From Ceratothoa steindachneri (lineage: Eukaryota > Arthropoda > Malacostraca > Isopoda > Cymothoidae), in assembly GCA_963969495.1 (NCBI GenBank), contig OZ018328.1:126930045-126994044 (forward strand): a stretch of DNA of 64,000 bases, read 5' to 3'. Within the stretch, counting starts at the first letter, position 1. Every line of letters starts with the position of its first letter. Below the pieces are notes generated by a model. That model was not told the origin of the DNA. It ran no database searches and saw nothing but the letters and a program-made list of their open reading frames with translations. Below are positions 10,413 through 24,879 of the stretch, one piece after another. A program made the position numbers and the translations under genes.

Positions 10413-13400
10413 CAAAAGAGGGCATCACTATAATACGAGTAATTCCTATGTAAATAAAAATTGGCAAACAGTACAGAGAAGAAACTATTAATGAATAAAA
10501 TTAGGAATAAAATTTCAAACAGAGAAAATATTGAGGGGTAAAATTCTATCAGAAATATACGATAAAAAAGGAAAAGAGACATCAGATAACATTGAGAATA
10601 AAGCAGCAGTGGAAGGCCGGATAAAATTTTGAGTTTTGCCCGACCAGCCTTGATCATTGAAGGCGTGCCGTTTTTTTTGCATTATATCCATTAAAAGCTC
10701 TCATTACCAAACCACATCTTTCTCTTTCAAGTTTATTATGTGTCTTGATTTTGCCTATTACCTAGTGACATTAAGGTGTTGAAGGTTGTGTTTTGAGGAA
10801 AGCAGTGTTTCTTTTATTTGTTTGTTTTCTCGTTTGGCTCAGGATGCATTGCCTAGCAATATTTTTATATGCCCAATTTAGAATAAAACAGAAACACTTC
10901 TTTCTAATTGACTCTTTATTTTTGCGCTTGGTACAGTCCCTATTTTGACACTTCCCAATATATTTAGCCAAACTTGCACCAGATTTCGTCTAATTCATAA
11001 CCAAGTTACAAGAAGCACATTTTATTTCGCAAGTAATAAGTTTGCTCTTTAATCTAAACATTCACTTTAAGAGAATCTTCAATAAGATATGTTTTTTTTA
11101 ATTCCAGTATTCGTTACGATTCATGTTTGTTTAGAGATAGCAACCACCTAACTCATAAAGAAGGGTCGTTCTAACTAACTATGCTAATACTTAAATATCC
11201 TTATCATAGATTTTAAATTGGAGACTCGTATTAATTTCAAATTGCCCCTTTGAAAAATAGAGGTCCCAGTTTTGCCCATTTGAAGCTTACCGGTCTCTAG
11301 GTCAAATGGGACGTCAATTTTCCTCAAACTCTCAAAATTGTAACTTTGTGTGCTTCAGGACATATCTACCTTGTAATGATTGAGCTTTATTTTTTAAGTA
11401 AAATATGGAAATAGCGGGTATGCTAGTGCGTTGGGCCCTCAAATCGATAGAAAAAATATCGCTAGCAAAATTGAATAGAACATAGTAAAAAATAGTGGAT
11501 TAATAATTCTATATTTCTAGGATGTTTGTATTACTTAATGAGCATAAATAATCATTTGACTAGCGCACTTGAGGGCAGCATAAATTCAAACTAATCTTGA
11601 GAGATGTTGTTAAGTTGACCCTTAACCCCCACATTTTGATACCCACTTGTCCCTTAAATATTTGCCAAGCTGTTTTTATTTTTTGCAATAGAACCAATCC
11701 ATTTAATTTATCATTTTATTCATTTGTACACAGACCTGTTTGTAAATATTTTGTCATATTTTGAGCACAGAAGATTTAATTTTCATTTAATTTAATTTTC
11801 ATTTGATTGATAAACTTCTTCAAAAATTATTTAATATCTAAGAACATTCAATCATACAAAACAAGGCAAATAAAACTTCTAATTGAATTTTTAAGCATAT
11901 ATATTTACTAAACGCCATTCATCCAAAAAAAGTCAATCATTTTCCTTTTTTTCATCTAAATAATGTAATAGCGATTCACAAGTTACACACGAGTGCACCA
12001 AACAAAGTACCTTCTTTGTCTGGCTTTGGTAATTCCGTAAAAATACCTAATTGTTATTTGACTGAAAAATACAAAATACATTGTATGACATGTTTAATAA
12101 AGGCAAATCTGATGCAGGCGACATCTAGAAGATTGTGAGTCCTCCCGTCCTCAATGCCTGCAGGGGGAGCTAGGGCTGTCTTATACACATTTTCACTTCC
12201 AATATCTTTACCATTTTCTTTACAGATCTTCCCTTATTAACTTTCGAACATAAGGTAAGATTGTATGATTGTATGGGTAGAATACCTGATTGACATTTTA
12301 GCATTTTCCGTGAAATTAGTAAAACATTTTAACGAGAACCCCATCAAACTCGGTTAGCTCCGGGGAAAGTGTGCAAATGGATGCGATTTGCTTTAGCTAT
12401 AAATCAGGGCATCATTGGAGACGTACGCCTTAGACTACTTTATTGTTTCGAATATGTATCATAAACATGAGAAGGCAATTTTACCATAGCAATAGAAACA
12501 ACCTCAATATAAGTACCGCGGTAAGAAAAAAATTAAATATACCTGATCTTCAGTTTAACAAAATTAATGGTATAATATAGTTAATAAAAAAATGAGTCTC
12601 AATTGCGTTACACAAACTTATTAATTGGTTTACTTTATTTCTGTCCATCCACGTAAACTGTTTTAAATGACGTGGAAGAAATGTCCAGTTGCATCTCATA
12701 TTTTGTATTTTGCCTTTTTGCCTATAGTGTGTATGAACGCCTGTGTGGGGAAAACAAACAAAAGAATGGATAACGGTTCTGTGCTGGTTATTAAGATTAT
12801 TGACCAGATTTCTATGCTCTGGCCATCTATCTCCATTTGGTAATTATTAATCCGTTTTTCAACACTTTTTCGATTATTGGCAAAGACTTTTCTTGCTCCT
12901 TGTGTTCAACTACTTCATTTACCCAACTGGTGGCGAATAACTGAGAAAAACACATAATCTTGGATCATAAGCTCACTACTCCGATGATATTTAAGCTAGG
13001 TTAGGTTAGATAGGTTAATATGTGATAATCTAACTTAAGCATATCGTATGTGGTTATAAAAGCAAACTCAATTTTAACATGTCAAAAATCTCGAGCCTCC
13101 AAATTCCAGATTCATGAAAGGAGATCCTTGCAGGTGTTCAGTTCCCTTTGCTTGACATGATCCGTTGATTCTTCAACATTTCCTTCATTGGTTTTATTGG
13201 AGAGTGTTGAATGATAGAGTGCAGCTATCGGAAGCAAGTCTACACAGTGACCTAAACATGGAAAATGGCATTGGCTATGCACATTACACTGTCAATCATG
13301 AAATAATGAATTCAAATGAATAATTATATTAATTAAAGTTTAATAATTCCTTTAAATTGTTTACATAAAAATCTTTTTTTTTCAAATCCAATCTTTACGT

Positions 13401-16400
13401 TAGGGTGCTTTGTTTTACTCTTCTTACATTACAAGATTATTTTGACTAGGTCATTTTGGGGAGTTGACAACTTTACTAGTTTTTCTGGGAAGGATTATCT
13501 TTACTTAACCCAAACTTTATGCAGGCTTCGCCCGCGTGGCTACTTAACTTTGAAGTTAAGCCAAAAAGTATCTTCATATTTTATGATTTCATTCTTCGAG
13601 TAAAGTGTGCATCCTTTTTATGGACGTTGACAAAAGTGGTCGATTTCTATTTTTGAGAAGAAAAAAATCTTATTTTTTTAATTTTGTAGCTTTTCTACCC
13701 ACGTAAAATGCATATATCTATACAATAATTAATTTATATTGAATATTTTCCCATTTGTCGAATAACCACTGCGCAAAAGCAACTATTTTTCACTTCTTTA
13801 TATAAATTGGCACTATTGGTGCAATTTGAATTCACTGGAAGAAGATATGAATGGGGGAAATCTTCGAAAAGCAAAAACTTTGTCAAGAAATTTAGAGTTA
13901 CAATTTTATTCAGGAAATTTATATGAAAATAAAAAATTGAAAAGTCCTTCCAAGTTGGAAAAGTGCTTTAAAATTATTCAGTTGTCAACAAATGACTCCA
14001 CAAGAAGCTTTCATTGATAAACACTCAATTAATTTGGTCTGATATGTTGCCACTTAACATATTTATAACATATTTTGTGATTTTTAACTCTTGGAGTTAC
14101 TTAAGTATAAATATTTCTCATAGTAATGTTTCTACCCATTTTCACTTCAGAAGTATTATAAATTTTACTATTTGTCACTCGAGTTGAGTTCTAATCTATG
14201 CATTTCTTTTGTACGTGTTATTTCTAACAAGTACTAGTTAATGTACTAAGTGGTTTCAATATGGTCGGTAATAGAAGACCATTTTTGAAAAGGACCTAAA
14301 AACTCTGGGGTAAGGAGAGCTTCCCCATGGCCTTCTCTCATCAATAGAAAAAGTCTCAGGCTGTTTGGTCATATACACTATTTTGTGTTAGACTGTCGTT
14401 AAAAAAAGTTAGAATGCAAACACCCTAACTTATTCGTTAGACTCATTTTTATTAATGGGTCTCACTAGACGTTGGTCAAAGCCTGTTTGAATTTTCATGA
14501 AACCTCTTTGTGTTTGGTCGGTTGCTTATGAAAACGTGATTTTCTTCTTAAAGAGGCTCCAAACAACATCTTTCCTTAATTTATTTAAATAAAAAAAAAT
14601 GGTGCCGGTCAAATAAGTTATTTTTCTCCGTATAAACTATGAGCTGAATACATTTTCTAAAACTTTTGCCCAATTTTAAGAAAGAAATGAGTCTATAATT
14701 TCTAACTGCTTTCTTACTTTCGCGTTTGAATGCATCTAAATAATAAAAGATATCGAACATAGGCTTTAGATATATTGTTATGTGAAGTTTGGTGATTCTT
14801 TTATATCTGAATAGCTATTGGAAAAGTATCATCTCCGTCAGAGATCTTCCCTTACAAATACGGGATTACGGTTTAAGGGTCTGGGAAGTTAGTCAAAGGT
14901 GAGATAAATTGAGTTTTGCCTTAAGATGTGAAATAACAATATTGAAGAAAGGAGTAGGAAAATTTAACGATTAAACTATATTACACTATTAAAGAACAAT
15001 GACTAGAAAAGGTAACTATGGAACTACTCGTATATTACGCTATTTATGAGCAAGGAGACGAAAGGTTAACCATGATACTATGTATATTACAGATTTAAAA
15101 AAAAGGACGGGAAAAGGTAACAATAAAATGATAATTCACTATTTTAAAGCGAAACGGGAAAAGTAAAATACGAAACAATATAAGGAATTGTAGATACAAT
15201 TTAAAATGTAAAATAAAAGAATTTACATTACTTTAGATTTTTACAGTGATCAGAAATGGTTATGTGCTTATTGAGGGGGTGTTATCGGAAAACTAGTATT
15301 CATGCTAGTTGTTTGTCCCGGGACGCAATACTTTTGTTTCTTCCCCCTTCATTTCGTGCTTTGTAGCATTTAGGTGGGATACTGAGAAGATTCTTTCCCC
15401 AGAAGGTCCTTAATTGTTCCTTTCTGCTATTAAGTTGATTACCCTTCTTTCCCATTACTTGTATTGCCATTCCCTTCACCCGATTTCTTAGACGAACCCA
15501 TCGTGGTCCTTATGTTGCCCCTTCTCTTTTTATTTTGTGAGGTGGTTTTAGAGCGTTTGTTTAGTTTGTGTTTTTATGTTGAGGATGTGGGTGTGGAGAA
15601 GTTGAGTCGTGATTTTAGATTTTATAGCTCAAAATGAGGGTGAACACCTTTCTCTTCATTTTATCGTTGCTACGGGGTTTAAAGTCATTTGCCATCACGC
15701 AGGTATCCGACTTAGTTTGTAAACTCGATAAAAACTATCGAAAAATATTATATTTTACCGATAAAATGGTCATTACTCTTAACAACCGTCATGTTCCTCC
15801 TTTTCATCATATCATTAATGGCATTTCCACAAACGTGGGAGCGCTTCGAAGAAACTAAAATTACACGCCACCCTGCCCTTTTTATTTCCTTTTAAGTTGG
15901 CAACTCCGAATTTTCCTCGTAGTGAAAAGGTTTTATGTGCTGTAGCATCTCCTCAATTAAGGGTTTATCGCTGTGCCAAAATCCCTTCCCATACTTATCA
16001 CGAAACCTTCAATTCACTCCTTTCATAAACAAGCAATCCACTTCCTCCTCGGTGAGCCCATTTTCTCTAATTAATCATTCACAGAATCAACCCATGCACG
16101 TTTTACCCCTTTCTAACCCATAACACAGCTTGACCCTCCTTTTGTTTATTCAATTTCTATCTATTTTAATTACATGTTTGTAATACTTCATAAAATTCTC
16201 GTCATAATTTCATTCACACCCTTTTTATACGAATAAAATCTCGTATTAAATTCTTCGTCACTCTAACCTCCTTTCACACAACAAACATGCCTCTCAGTTT
16301 GTACAACAACAGTATTGCTCTCACTTGAGGTGTTTCCTTGTCTGCCCATGACATAGTCTCAGTCAAATACATACTAAGTAAGTATGGCCATTCCTTACCC

Positions 16401-19400
16401 CCTTTTAAATATCCCATCTAACCCTTAGTTGCATATGTTTCTTATACGCCTTATAAGAATTTTACCATGAACTTTACTTACAACAATGCAGACATAAATA
16501 TGTACCCCCCACTAGTTCTTGTATTCAGCATCTACCCCGCTTCCAGTTGTATAGAGGTACTATTATTGCACTAGTCTCAGCCCTGTCACTCTCTCACTTA
16601 CAAATATTTTACAACCTGGTCACCAGATTCATTCTATAACCCAACCGCCTCACATTTTAGAATTTCAGTGACTGTAATCTACTCTAACTGCCTCCTTATT
16701 TTCAGACATCTCCCAGCAATTAAACCTCTTGTATGCTTAATTATTCCATATCCTGATACAGCTCGTGGTTTTCACCCACGAAGCCATATGTACAATTTTT
16801 ATAACTTGCCGTCCTAGAATGTATCTTTTCTCTGTATTTTCTAAAGATTTTTTAACTAAGTAAAATCATTGGATTCAACTCAATATATCTCGGTCAAATA
16901 TAAAAACTGAGATAGTTTTCTTAGATGAAACAAAGTAAATTTATCTTTGTCTTATATTACTATATTTGTAGAAAATGGCTTTTTTTAAAATCAAAGACTC
17001 ACCGCTTCTGCTATAACATCCATTTAGTTGGTTGTCCCTCTACTCATATTGCCCAAGAGTCAGAAACTAAACGTTCTTTCGTCCTAACTTGACCGCTTCC
17101 AATACACCAAATTTGGAAGAAAAGTTGTAGTTCCATTATTATCTTGACTTACTCAAAATCAGTACACCCTGGCTAACTAACTAAAAGATCTTCGTCGAAA
17201 TAAATACACTTAGGACTGCTTCTGATGAAATTCAATGACCAGCTTTAATATAGCTAATTCCATTTACCAATATTACTTTGTAATATTCTAATATAATCTA
17301 ATCAAATATGAATTAAAATTTGGTTTTATTCGTCAAATGATTCCTCAGGCTGTACTCGTGACCACTTCCGATTCCTCCTTGAACTCTATGACTCAAACTT
17401 ATATTTCCTCTTTAAAATGAGTTATACTTGTTAAAAGAATGTATATTGATTCACTAACCCCTCGGACTCACCATGTCTCATATATGTATGTGCCACCCAT
17501 GAATCACTCTTCCTTCTATATTACCCAAGTAAATTACTGTCATTATATACAGGATTTTGCCACTTTTAAGGAATAAAAACTAGGTCCAACTATGTTGAGG
17601 TCCTTCCTTACCTGTTTATCGCCAACCTGCTCACAGACGATTTTCGTTCTATTTCTTTTTCTTTTAAAATCAATGTGATTAGCCACCTCATCCACTGGGC
17701 CTTTTCTAACTCTTCATTTTATATTCATTCATATGATGAATTAACGACCCACCAGTACTTTTAAAGGGATACTGCTTTTTCTCTAACCCTCAGTAACCAA
17801 CAGATTAACAAGTTCCCTACTGTTTATTACGATAAAGGCCACTTCTGTGGTTAACTAATACAATATTGGCCTTTCAAATATTTTCAAAACAATGACATTA
17901 AATTACTTGCAGAATTAACCCAGTTTGTTAATAAAATTGTAAAAGATTGTTGTCGGTACATAAACCTTTAATCACCCTTTGTCCCATTATTTCCCTTCTT
18001 TAAACTCCTGTTCATTCCTCTTAACACCAATAAATTTACCCTAGGGTTTCTTTAGAATTTCTGAAGTAATTTTTAATTATTCTTAACGCCCACTAGTACT
18101 CGCTAGGTTTAATGTCACAAGTATTTTGCTCTAATATGCCAGTATAAGAAACCATTGATATCGCACTACATACGAGGCTTTTTGGTTCCACTAAACAGAT
18201 TTCAGGTTATTTTGCTCAATTTCACATCCTTCTTGACCTATTAGTTTTCCATTCTTATTTCCTTTTAAATAAAGAACATTCCCTTCAAAAGAAAGTGGAC
18301 TGCGACTATTTAAGTCCTCAGTTTCCCAAATATTTTCATGTTTCCAGGAGATTTCATAGCTCTGAACAGGTTCAAACGAAATAAGGGTTCTCTGTTTTAT
18401 TTAGAGCCTAACTGTAGCCCCACCGGTGTTTCGTCTACCGTATACCGTAATCCCACTATCGTTGACCTGGAAATCAGCCTTTTAGTTTTATTTTACGTTT
18501 CTTTCAACTCAACTCTATCGTGTCTTTTCTTCACAGAACCATTAAGTTAGGCTCTACTTATATACTTTTGTAAGAAAGATTCTATTTCAAAATGTTTTAC
18601 ACAGAGAAGGATTCCCAGTGCTTCCCTTAGTTTTTCTCATAAAAATATATTAAATACTAACTTAATCCCCATCGCAATTAAAACTATTCCTCATAAACTA
18701 ATAAGATTTGTCTCTTCCATTCTTTAGTACTTAGAACCTTAAAATGGCCAATGAAATCCGCTTTCTAATCCAGAAGTTCTTCCCTTTTTGTGGATTTAAA
18801 GTTTGTCACTCCAAACCAGTATATACTCTTAATCGCTTCACTTCTCCTGTAAAATGACACCCTTACATTAGCTTCCCTTTCATTGGAATTTTATCAATAG
18901 GTATTTCTCTTGCGAAGAAAGCTCTATCGGTTTAACTATACCAACCCTTCTATGGGAGAGGGGCAACACGCTGGAAGGTCATGTAGAACAGGTTTCCCTC
19001 TCACGAAACAGCTAAATTTTGGTCGATTCTCTCTCATGTCCTCTATCCCTATATAAATTTTCTACGTATATTTGAATTACTAAATATTCTGAAAGCTATT
19101 TCTTTTAATTCACCTTCTGCACCTTTGCTTATTGCTCTTAAAACGTGTCCCATTTGTAGAAGTATAGCTCTAATTACAATTAATTTTTCTTTGCTAAAAT
19201 GTTACGGCACACATTGCATTTCATTAAAATGTTTTGTTCTGGATATGATTCAAGTACCCTGAAGCTAGAGATTCAGGGATTAAATAATTATTTGTTGATC
19301 TCATGATTAATGCAGCATTTTTTTATTTGTATCATTATTTTATTAGTATGAATTCCATAAGCCATTTTAAACTTCTTAACCTAAACCATAGTTTACTTAG

Positions 19401-19880
19401 AGGGTTTTTAAGAAAAAATTGCAGCATGAATAAATAGAAGCAGTGTTCTTCATTAGAATAGATACCATACTTGGCAGACTTAGCCATATTAGATTACTAT
19501 TTTTATTAGAAGTTTAGCAAATCACTTGAAAAGAATTAAGACGTCAAAAAGATAAAGAGGCCAAAACAACCAGAAAAACCTTTTTAATCAAGGTCAAACG
19601 ATTTTTATAAAGATGATATTGAAAAGTTAGTAAAAAGATAGAAACAATTGTATAAACTGATGCAAAGTATATTACTTTTAAAATTAATATAAATGTAAGT
19701 AGTTATTTTAATATAAATAGCTTCAAAAATTACTTGATTGCTATAACTTATAATGATAAACATGAGAAGAATGTACTGGGTATGGCAAAAGCCTTATTAC
19801 GTTCGTTACGATGCTCTCATCGAAAGATATAATGATAGTTTTTATAGTGTTAGACACGTTTTTAATGTTTTAAAATATAA
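10413..19880. other. Long AT-rich region without recognisable genes
   Basis: Nine kilobases with only short, unrelated open frames (longest about 96 codons). I found no domain, tRNA-like or long-repeat signal. Small observations: a few TTAGG-like words at 12992-13020; a pyrimidine-rich plus strand from about 15880 to 18600; and a phrase gcaggcttcgcccgcgtgg at 13521 that has a mobile-element feel but no supporting context. It may be intergenic, intronic, or deeply decayed repeats. Confidence 0.5.
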
Positions 19881-19894
19881 ATATGTGTCTACTT

Positions 19895-20881
19895 TGTAAC
19901 TCAAAGTGTCGTCTTTCGGCGGCAATCACGTGCTCCAAGCAAGACTTGAAGGCCTTACTGCTGCTGGTCGGCCCTAGGTTAAAGAATGACTTATGCACGT
20001 CGATATTGATGTGGTAGACCTTATAGACCTTTGCCTGGACATTGCACCCATAGAATTTAATTGAGGTGATTGAGACTCATGTTCAACCCCAACCAGTCTT
20101 GCATTGATTTGGCCGTATGAGCCGTGGCACCGTCCTGCTAAAACACGTAGTCCGCCTTTTTCATGATCTTACTCACACAGAGCAGGACTTTTGTTGCCAA
20201 GATGTCCCTGAATTCGGCTGCAGTGAGCATGTAACCAGATATAAACCACACGAGGGGCATCTTTTTCCCATTCCAATCCACGACGCTAAGCTTCATTGTA
20301 GATAGGTAGCACACCTAGGAGACGTCCTGGCCTTAGCTTACGACGCGCTCGTTCTGCTTGTCGATGACCAGAACGATCGTGATTTTTTTTTATCACAGAA
20401 TTTTTTTTAGATTGCTATGAATCTTCAAGTCATTGAGAAGCCGACAATAGCGCTCCGGAGGTTTTTCTTGCATAAGGTCGTTGAAAAGAGGCCTTTGTAC
20501 AGTCCTCAAACACTTATCGCCCTCCTTCTTGACGCCTATTGATACAGTGGCCACCGAGATGTTCATCTTCTTCAGGAACGGAAGCATTTTGAGTTTCGGA
20601 GCACTTTCCAAGTCCCTTTTCACAGCCAAACGATTTATAAATTGATTTCTGCCTCAACTAAGCTTCTCTGCGACTTCATGGACAGTCATCCGGCTGAAGT
20701 TGAGCTGCTTGGCATTGTTGGACTTGTAGTGGCCTGCGCGCAGGGAAGGAAAGATGTCGATTCTTTTTATTCCAATGTAAAACAATTTTACACACTGCAA
20801 AAGACGTTTTAATGACCCCTCGTGTAAAAGTATAAGTTTAAGTTTGTTTAAAAAACCTTTTTCTACCACACACACAAACAT
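19895..20881 (-). pseudogene. Tc1/mariner-superfamily transposase pseudogene A
   Basis: Read on the minus strand from ATG 20881-20879, the N-terminus has a leader with HEGSLKRLLQCV. A helix-turn-helix region LRAGHYKSNNAKQLNFSRMTVHEVA follows at about 20740-20660. After a stop, VKRDLESAPKLKMLPFLKKMNI (20629 onward) and RLLNDLK continue. In other frames, MPLVWFISGYML near 20235-20275 and VFQQDGATAHTAK near 20110-20150 (catalytic Asp context) follow. The C-terminus SSKAFKSCLEHVIAAERRHFE is near 19910-19975. Several stops and shifts break it. The agtgtaacag word at 20901-20910, upstream of the start, matches the terminal repeat of the related copy at 37.1-38.2 kb. Inactive. Confidence 0.75.
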
Positions 20882-21018
20882 CTAGAAAGATAGAAAAACG
20901 AGTGTAACAGAGCGTTGGAAAAACATCCTAATGACATAAGTTTGCATCTGCTCTTAGTTGCCGTAATTCTTCTATATTAATTGAAACTACCATAGCAATG
21001 GCTCTCCTAAAAGTAATT

Positions 21019-21129
<111 letters not shown>

Positions 21130-21499
21130 GGTGGGTCACGGATATATAGTAAAAATTTCAAAGTGAACTTTTTGTTTCTGCACTCATGAATTATTATGAG
21201 GCTTCGTGAGAAACTCCCAAATCCGGAGTTTCGTCCAAATCTAAGCATGTTGAGCGGTCGCACCAAGTAATCCAAAGTTTGCTTTGCTCTACCTTAGCAT
21301 GGCGTACCTGTGTTGTGGGCGCTATGCCTTTAGAAATATTTCTTGCTGATGTCAATTCGTTTTGTGCATACCCCGACGTAGTTTTTGCTGTTATGATATT
21401 GCTGTGGCTTTATACTCTCAGACCCAGAACTAAGCTAAAGACATCCTCGTTTTCTCCTCAGGTCTAAATAGCGAGTTCTACTCGGAAACAGATTGAGCT

Positions 21500-23624
21500 G
21501 TTTTGTTGGCAAAATCCCTTGAAGCCCTCAGCTAGATTGTGCTTCCAACAGGCGCGATATTCTGTGGCGACTCTTCTGTCATGGAGCGAACAGCAAGGAC
21601 GACCGAAAAGCTGTCATCAACGAAGTCGTCAAAGTTTGGGAACGTGCCCAAATTCCTGTTGTCCCGCAGCGATCAATCATGAAAAAACTGGAAACCCTCG
21701 TCGAGAGGTATGAAGTCCGTAAGAAGGCGAAAGAACGTTAACCCGAGAGGAAAAAGGTCTCCGACACCCTCCTCCAGGGATACTTGTCATTACTGCTCGA
21801 CATCGCAGCCCCTGCCACTTCTTCCTACATGATCCACCTCAACCAGGAGAACAAGAACTTCCTCGATGACCAAAGGGGCCAAAGGAAAATAATCATGAGT
21901 ACTTTTGACAATGAGAGCGTGGCAGAAGAGTCTAGAAAACATGAGAGGTCGGCTGCTGAGAGAAATATGAAGGAGAAGGAGTTAGCGGAGACTTCGGAGA
22001 GGGAAGAGACGGTTGAGCTGGCGAGCCGGAGTTCCAGCACAGCTTCTACATCAACTTCTTCGTCCGCCACCTACTGTCCTGCTTTGGGAAGCGCCGCTGC
22101 TTCTGGTTCTCCTCCGACAAGGCTTAAGATCACGAAGTAGCTTGCAGCAGCGGCTGACAGGGTCAAATTAACCACTCTTGGAGCACACCACATATTCTCT
22201 GCCATCGCTGCCGACTAGGGAATGCGGAAGCCGTCCACCTCGTCCATTTGCCGACACCTGGAAGTGTGGCGGAAGGAGACAGCAGAAACAGCCGTTAGGA
22301 TTATCAAATCCAAGTACAGGAGTACGACGCGGTTCTCATCCTTCATTAGGACGGGAAACTCTTGTCCAGATCAAAAAGTCAAGGTCATGTCGATTGCTTG
22401 GCCATCATTGCCACCAGTCCGTCCCCCAAGGAGACAAGCTCCTGGCTATCCCTGCTTGCCATCCGATACCATATAAGCAATGGCCAGCAAGGTCAAGGAA
22501 ACCATCAGACACTGGAAGTTCGAAAACAGAGTTGGAGGTCTCTTCTTAGACAACACCGCTTCAAATACAGGCGTCCATGCTGGCTGTTGCACACTCCTTG
22601 AACAGAAGTTGGGTCGTCCGTTATTGAACTTGGCGTGCCGCCATCACGTTATGGAGTTCATTTTGGCCTCAGCCTTTAATGTCACCTTCGGCGACGCTAC
22701 GTCCGGCCCAGACGTTGAACTATTCAAACGGTTCCACAAGAAGTAGCCCACTATCGTACATGCCAATGCTACGCTCATTCACGAGCCTCGGTTGGGTGAC
22801 CATGACAAATGGAAGAGGACAACCCTTGAGTCTCTTGCTAAGGCGACCGAAACGACAAGAGACGCTTATAAAGAGTTCGCGAAACAAGCGGGAAATGCCA
22901 TCAAGAAGAGGTTCCCACTAACTTCCGCAAACCCAAAGCTCATCACCACGCGAGATGAATGGCGAAGGCGATTTACATGCTCAAGATTACGATGTTAAAG
23001 GACGAGTTCGAACTCACGGCGAGTAAACTGCGTAGCCTCCAGGAGATGAGTGCGTTCATCATCCTAATCTATGCCCGTGCCTGGTTTTAGGCTACCTTGG
23101 CCGCAGACACCCCTTCCTTTGATCTCAATCTCTTCCAGGATCTCCTCAACTACAGAGATCTCAACTCAAAGATGTCGTAGGCCACGGTGAAGACCTTCAA
23201 GCGGCACTTTTGGTACTTGGGGACGTACCTCGTCGACCTTACCTTTTTCAGCGACATAGTCACGATAGAGTAGAAGACCAAAATAGTGGAGAAGCTGGCC
23301 ATTGACAGGGACCTCGATAGGAAGAGATGGAGGACAGCGCCCCAAGATCCTTCTTCGGTGACTTTGAGCGACCTTGTCGCCAAGCAGTCACTGAAGTTGG
23401 ATGCCTCGGTTCTTCAATCTCCTCTGTAAAATTGGAAGGAAAACGAGGCGTACAACCAGAGAAAGGAGACCGTCTACCATCTGGCAGTGACCAATGATGC
23501 AGCGGAACAGGCGATCAAACTGATCACTGATTATTCCCAGATCCTCACCAAGGACGAGAGAAATCGACAAGCTCTCCTGCGAGCAGTCGAGTGCCACCGA
23601 TGGCTGAACTTGAACCCTAACTGA
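21500..23624 (+). pseudogene. Broken gene of a multicopy transposon-associated family (LACRHH family)
   Basis: Pieces in the plus frames line up as one protein. An N-terminal part runs VINEVVKVWERAQIPV and RSIMKKLETLVERYE near 21612-21715. After a TAA at about 21740 comes the open frame 21784-22140 (LLLDIAAPAT...FLDDQRGQRK, then a charged, Ser-rich stretch). The core at 22480-22746 holds LFLDNTASNTGVHAG, LLEQKLGRPLLNLACRHH and VELFKRFHK. Later pieces are MAKAIYMLK near 22965, EFELTASKLRSLQEMSAF near 23000-23060, LLNYRDLN near 23145, and a tail with AAEQAIKLITDYSQILTKDE ending at TGA 23622-23624. I recognise the motif set as one found in many copies in invertebrate genomes, but cannot name its superfamily. 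At least six frame changes or stops. Inactive. Confidence 0.7.
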
Positions 23625-23948
23625 TCTTGCAAAGGAATATACAAATCGTTTTAATCGTTATTTCAGCCATTTTCAGTTTTATTTTAAAGAAAGTCTAGGA
23701 AATGTACCATTCCTATCACTGTTTCTAAGTGTTCCTTGTATAGTATCAGAGTAATATTCCTCCTATATACACTGCCTTATCGTGAAATGTTCCTAGAATA
23801 GTTATTTACCTCACTTCAAAGCAAATAGTTTAGTTTCTGTGGCATTTATAGTTGATGTGAATAAATAAGCTTGAGAAATGAACACTTGTATGGTCTCGAA
23901 AAATCAACTACCCTGTGTGACTCCTAAATCTTAAAAGATTTACATGAA
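23625..23948. other. Spacer, nothing recognised
   Basis: AT-rich sequence between the broken gene and the inverted repeat. No motif seen. Confidence 0.4.
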
Positions 23949-24042
23949 ACTTTTTGTTCACTATTTATAATCAATTTGAAAAGAATTACGCTGCCATCTG
24001 TAGTTTTTCTCTGTTTTAAAGAAATAATTTCGCCTTCTTTGT

Positions 24043-24126
<84 letters not shown>

Positions 24127-24366
24127 CACGAAGTAGACTGTTTGTAGAGAGCTTGAATTATATATGAAGCAGAAAAGCCAATGCGAAGAAAATTAGTAAG
24201 GCCACCATTTATATTTTACAGCGACCTTTCGATCATTATATGCTCATCTTCTTTTGTTTATAATAGAGATAAACAAAGAAGGCGAAATTATTTCTTTAAA
24301 ACAGAGAAAAACTACAGATAGCAGCGTAATTCTTTTCAAATTGATTATAAATAGTGAACAAAAAGT
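23949..24366. repeat. 102-bp-arm inverted repeat around CT and TA microsatellites
   Basis: The arm 23949-24050 and the arm 24265-24366 are reverse complements over about 102 bp with one mismatch that I can find (ccatctg against ctatctg). The 214-bp loop begins with a (CT)n run to about 24086, then (TA)n to about 24125, then about 140 bp of unique sequence including gacctttcgatcatt. It has no coding potential. It could be a foldback element, a terminal inverted arrangement of a Penelope-type element, or a local inverted duplication. Confidence 0.9.
24043..24125. repeat. Compound (CT)n(TA)n microsatellite
   Basis: About 44 bp of CT repeats pass directly into about 38 bp of TA repeats, at the start of the loop of the inverted repeat. 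Confidence 0.95.
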
Positions 24367-24879
24367 ACTAAAAATTTAAAAATAATGAATTAAGGCAAAT
24401 AAAATTGTACCTAATAATTAAATAAAGAATTAAGGTAAACGAGACTTAAATTTTGAAAAATGTGATAGGGTTGTAAAAAGGATTTAAATTTATAGTAATA
24501 ATCAAGATAGACTGGTAGAAGTGCTGAAAAACAAATAATGATTATAATTATGAAACTGAAGACGGCAGCATTTATTTAATATATGGACATGCCTTACATA
24601 ACTGAGCAAATAAAAACTATTTTACTTTATTACAATATCTTCAAACAATAGTATGAGTATGTAAACGAAATTTCCATGATACATAAAGATATGCATTTAA
24701 TATATATTATGAAGATTTCATATGATACAATCGTATATTCAAGAAATTAGGCCTAATAAAATAACAAAATAAATATTTACATGTGCAAAATAAGAGAACG
24801 ACCATTCTCAGAATAACTTAGCTAACATATACACTAGAATCAAAGAAAGATTTTACAAAGATGAAACATAAAACTAAGT

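Noticed and set aside
12992..13020. TTAGG-like words suggesting arthropod telomere repeat
   Set aside because: Only two or three imperfect units in AT-rich sequence; no array.
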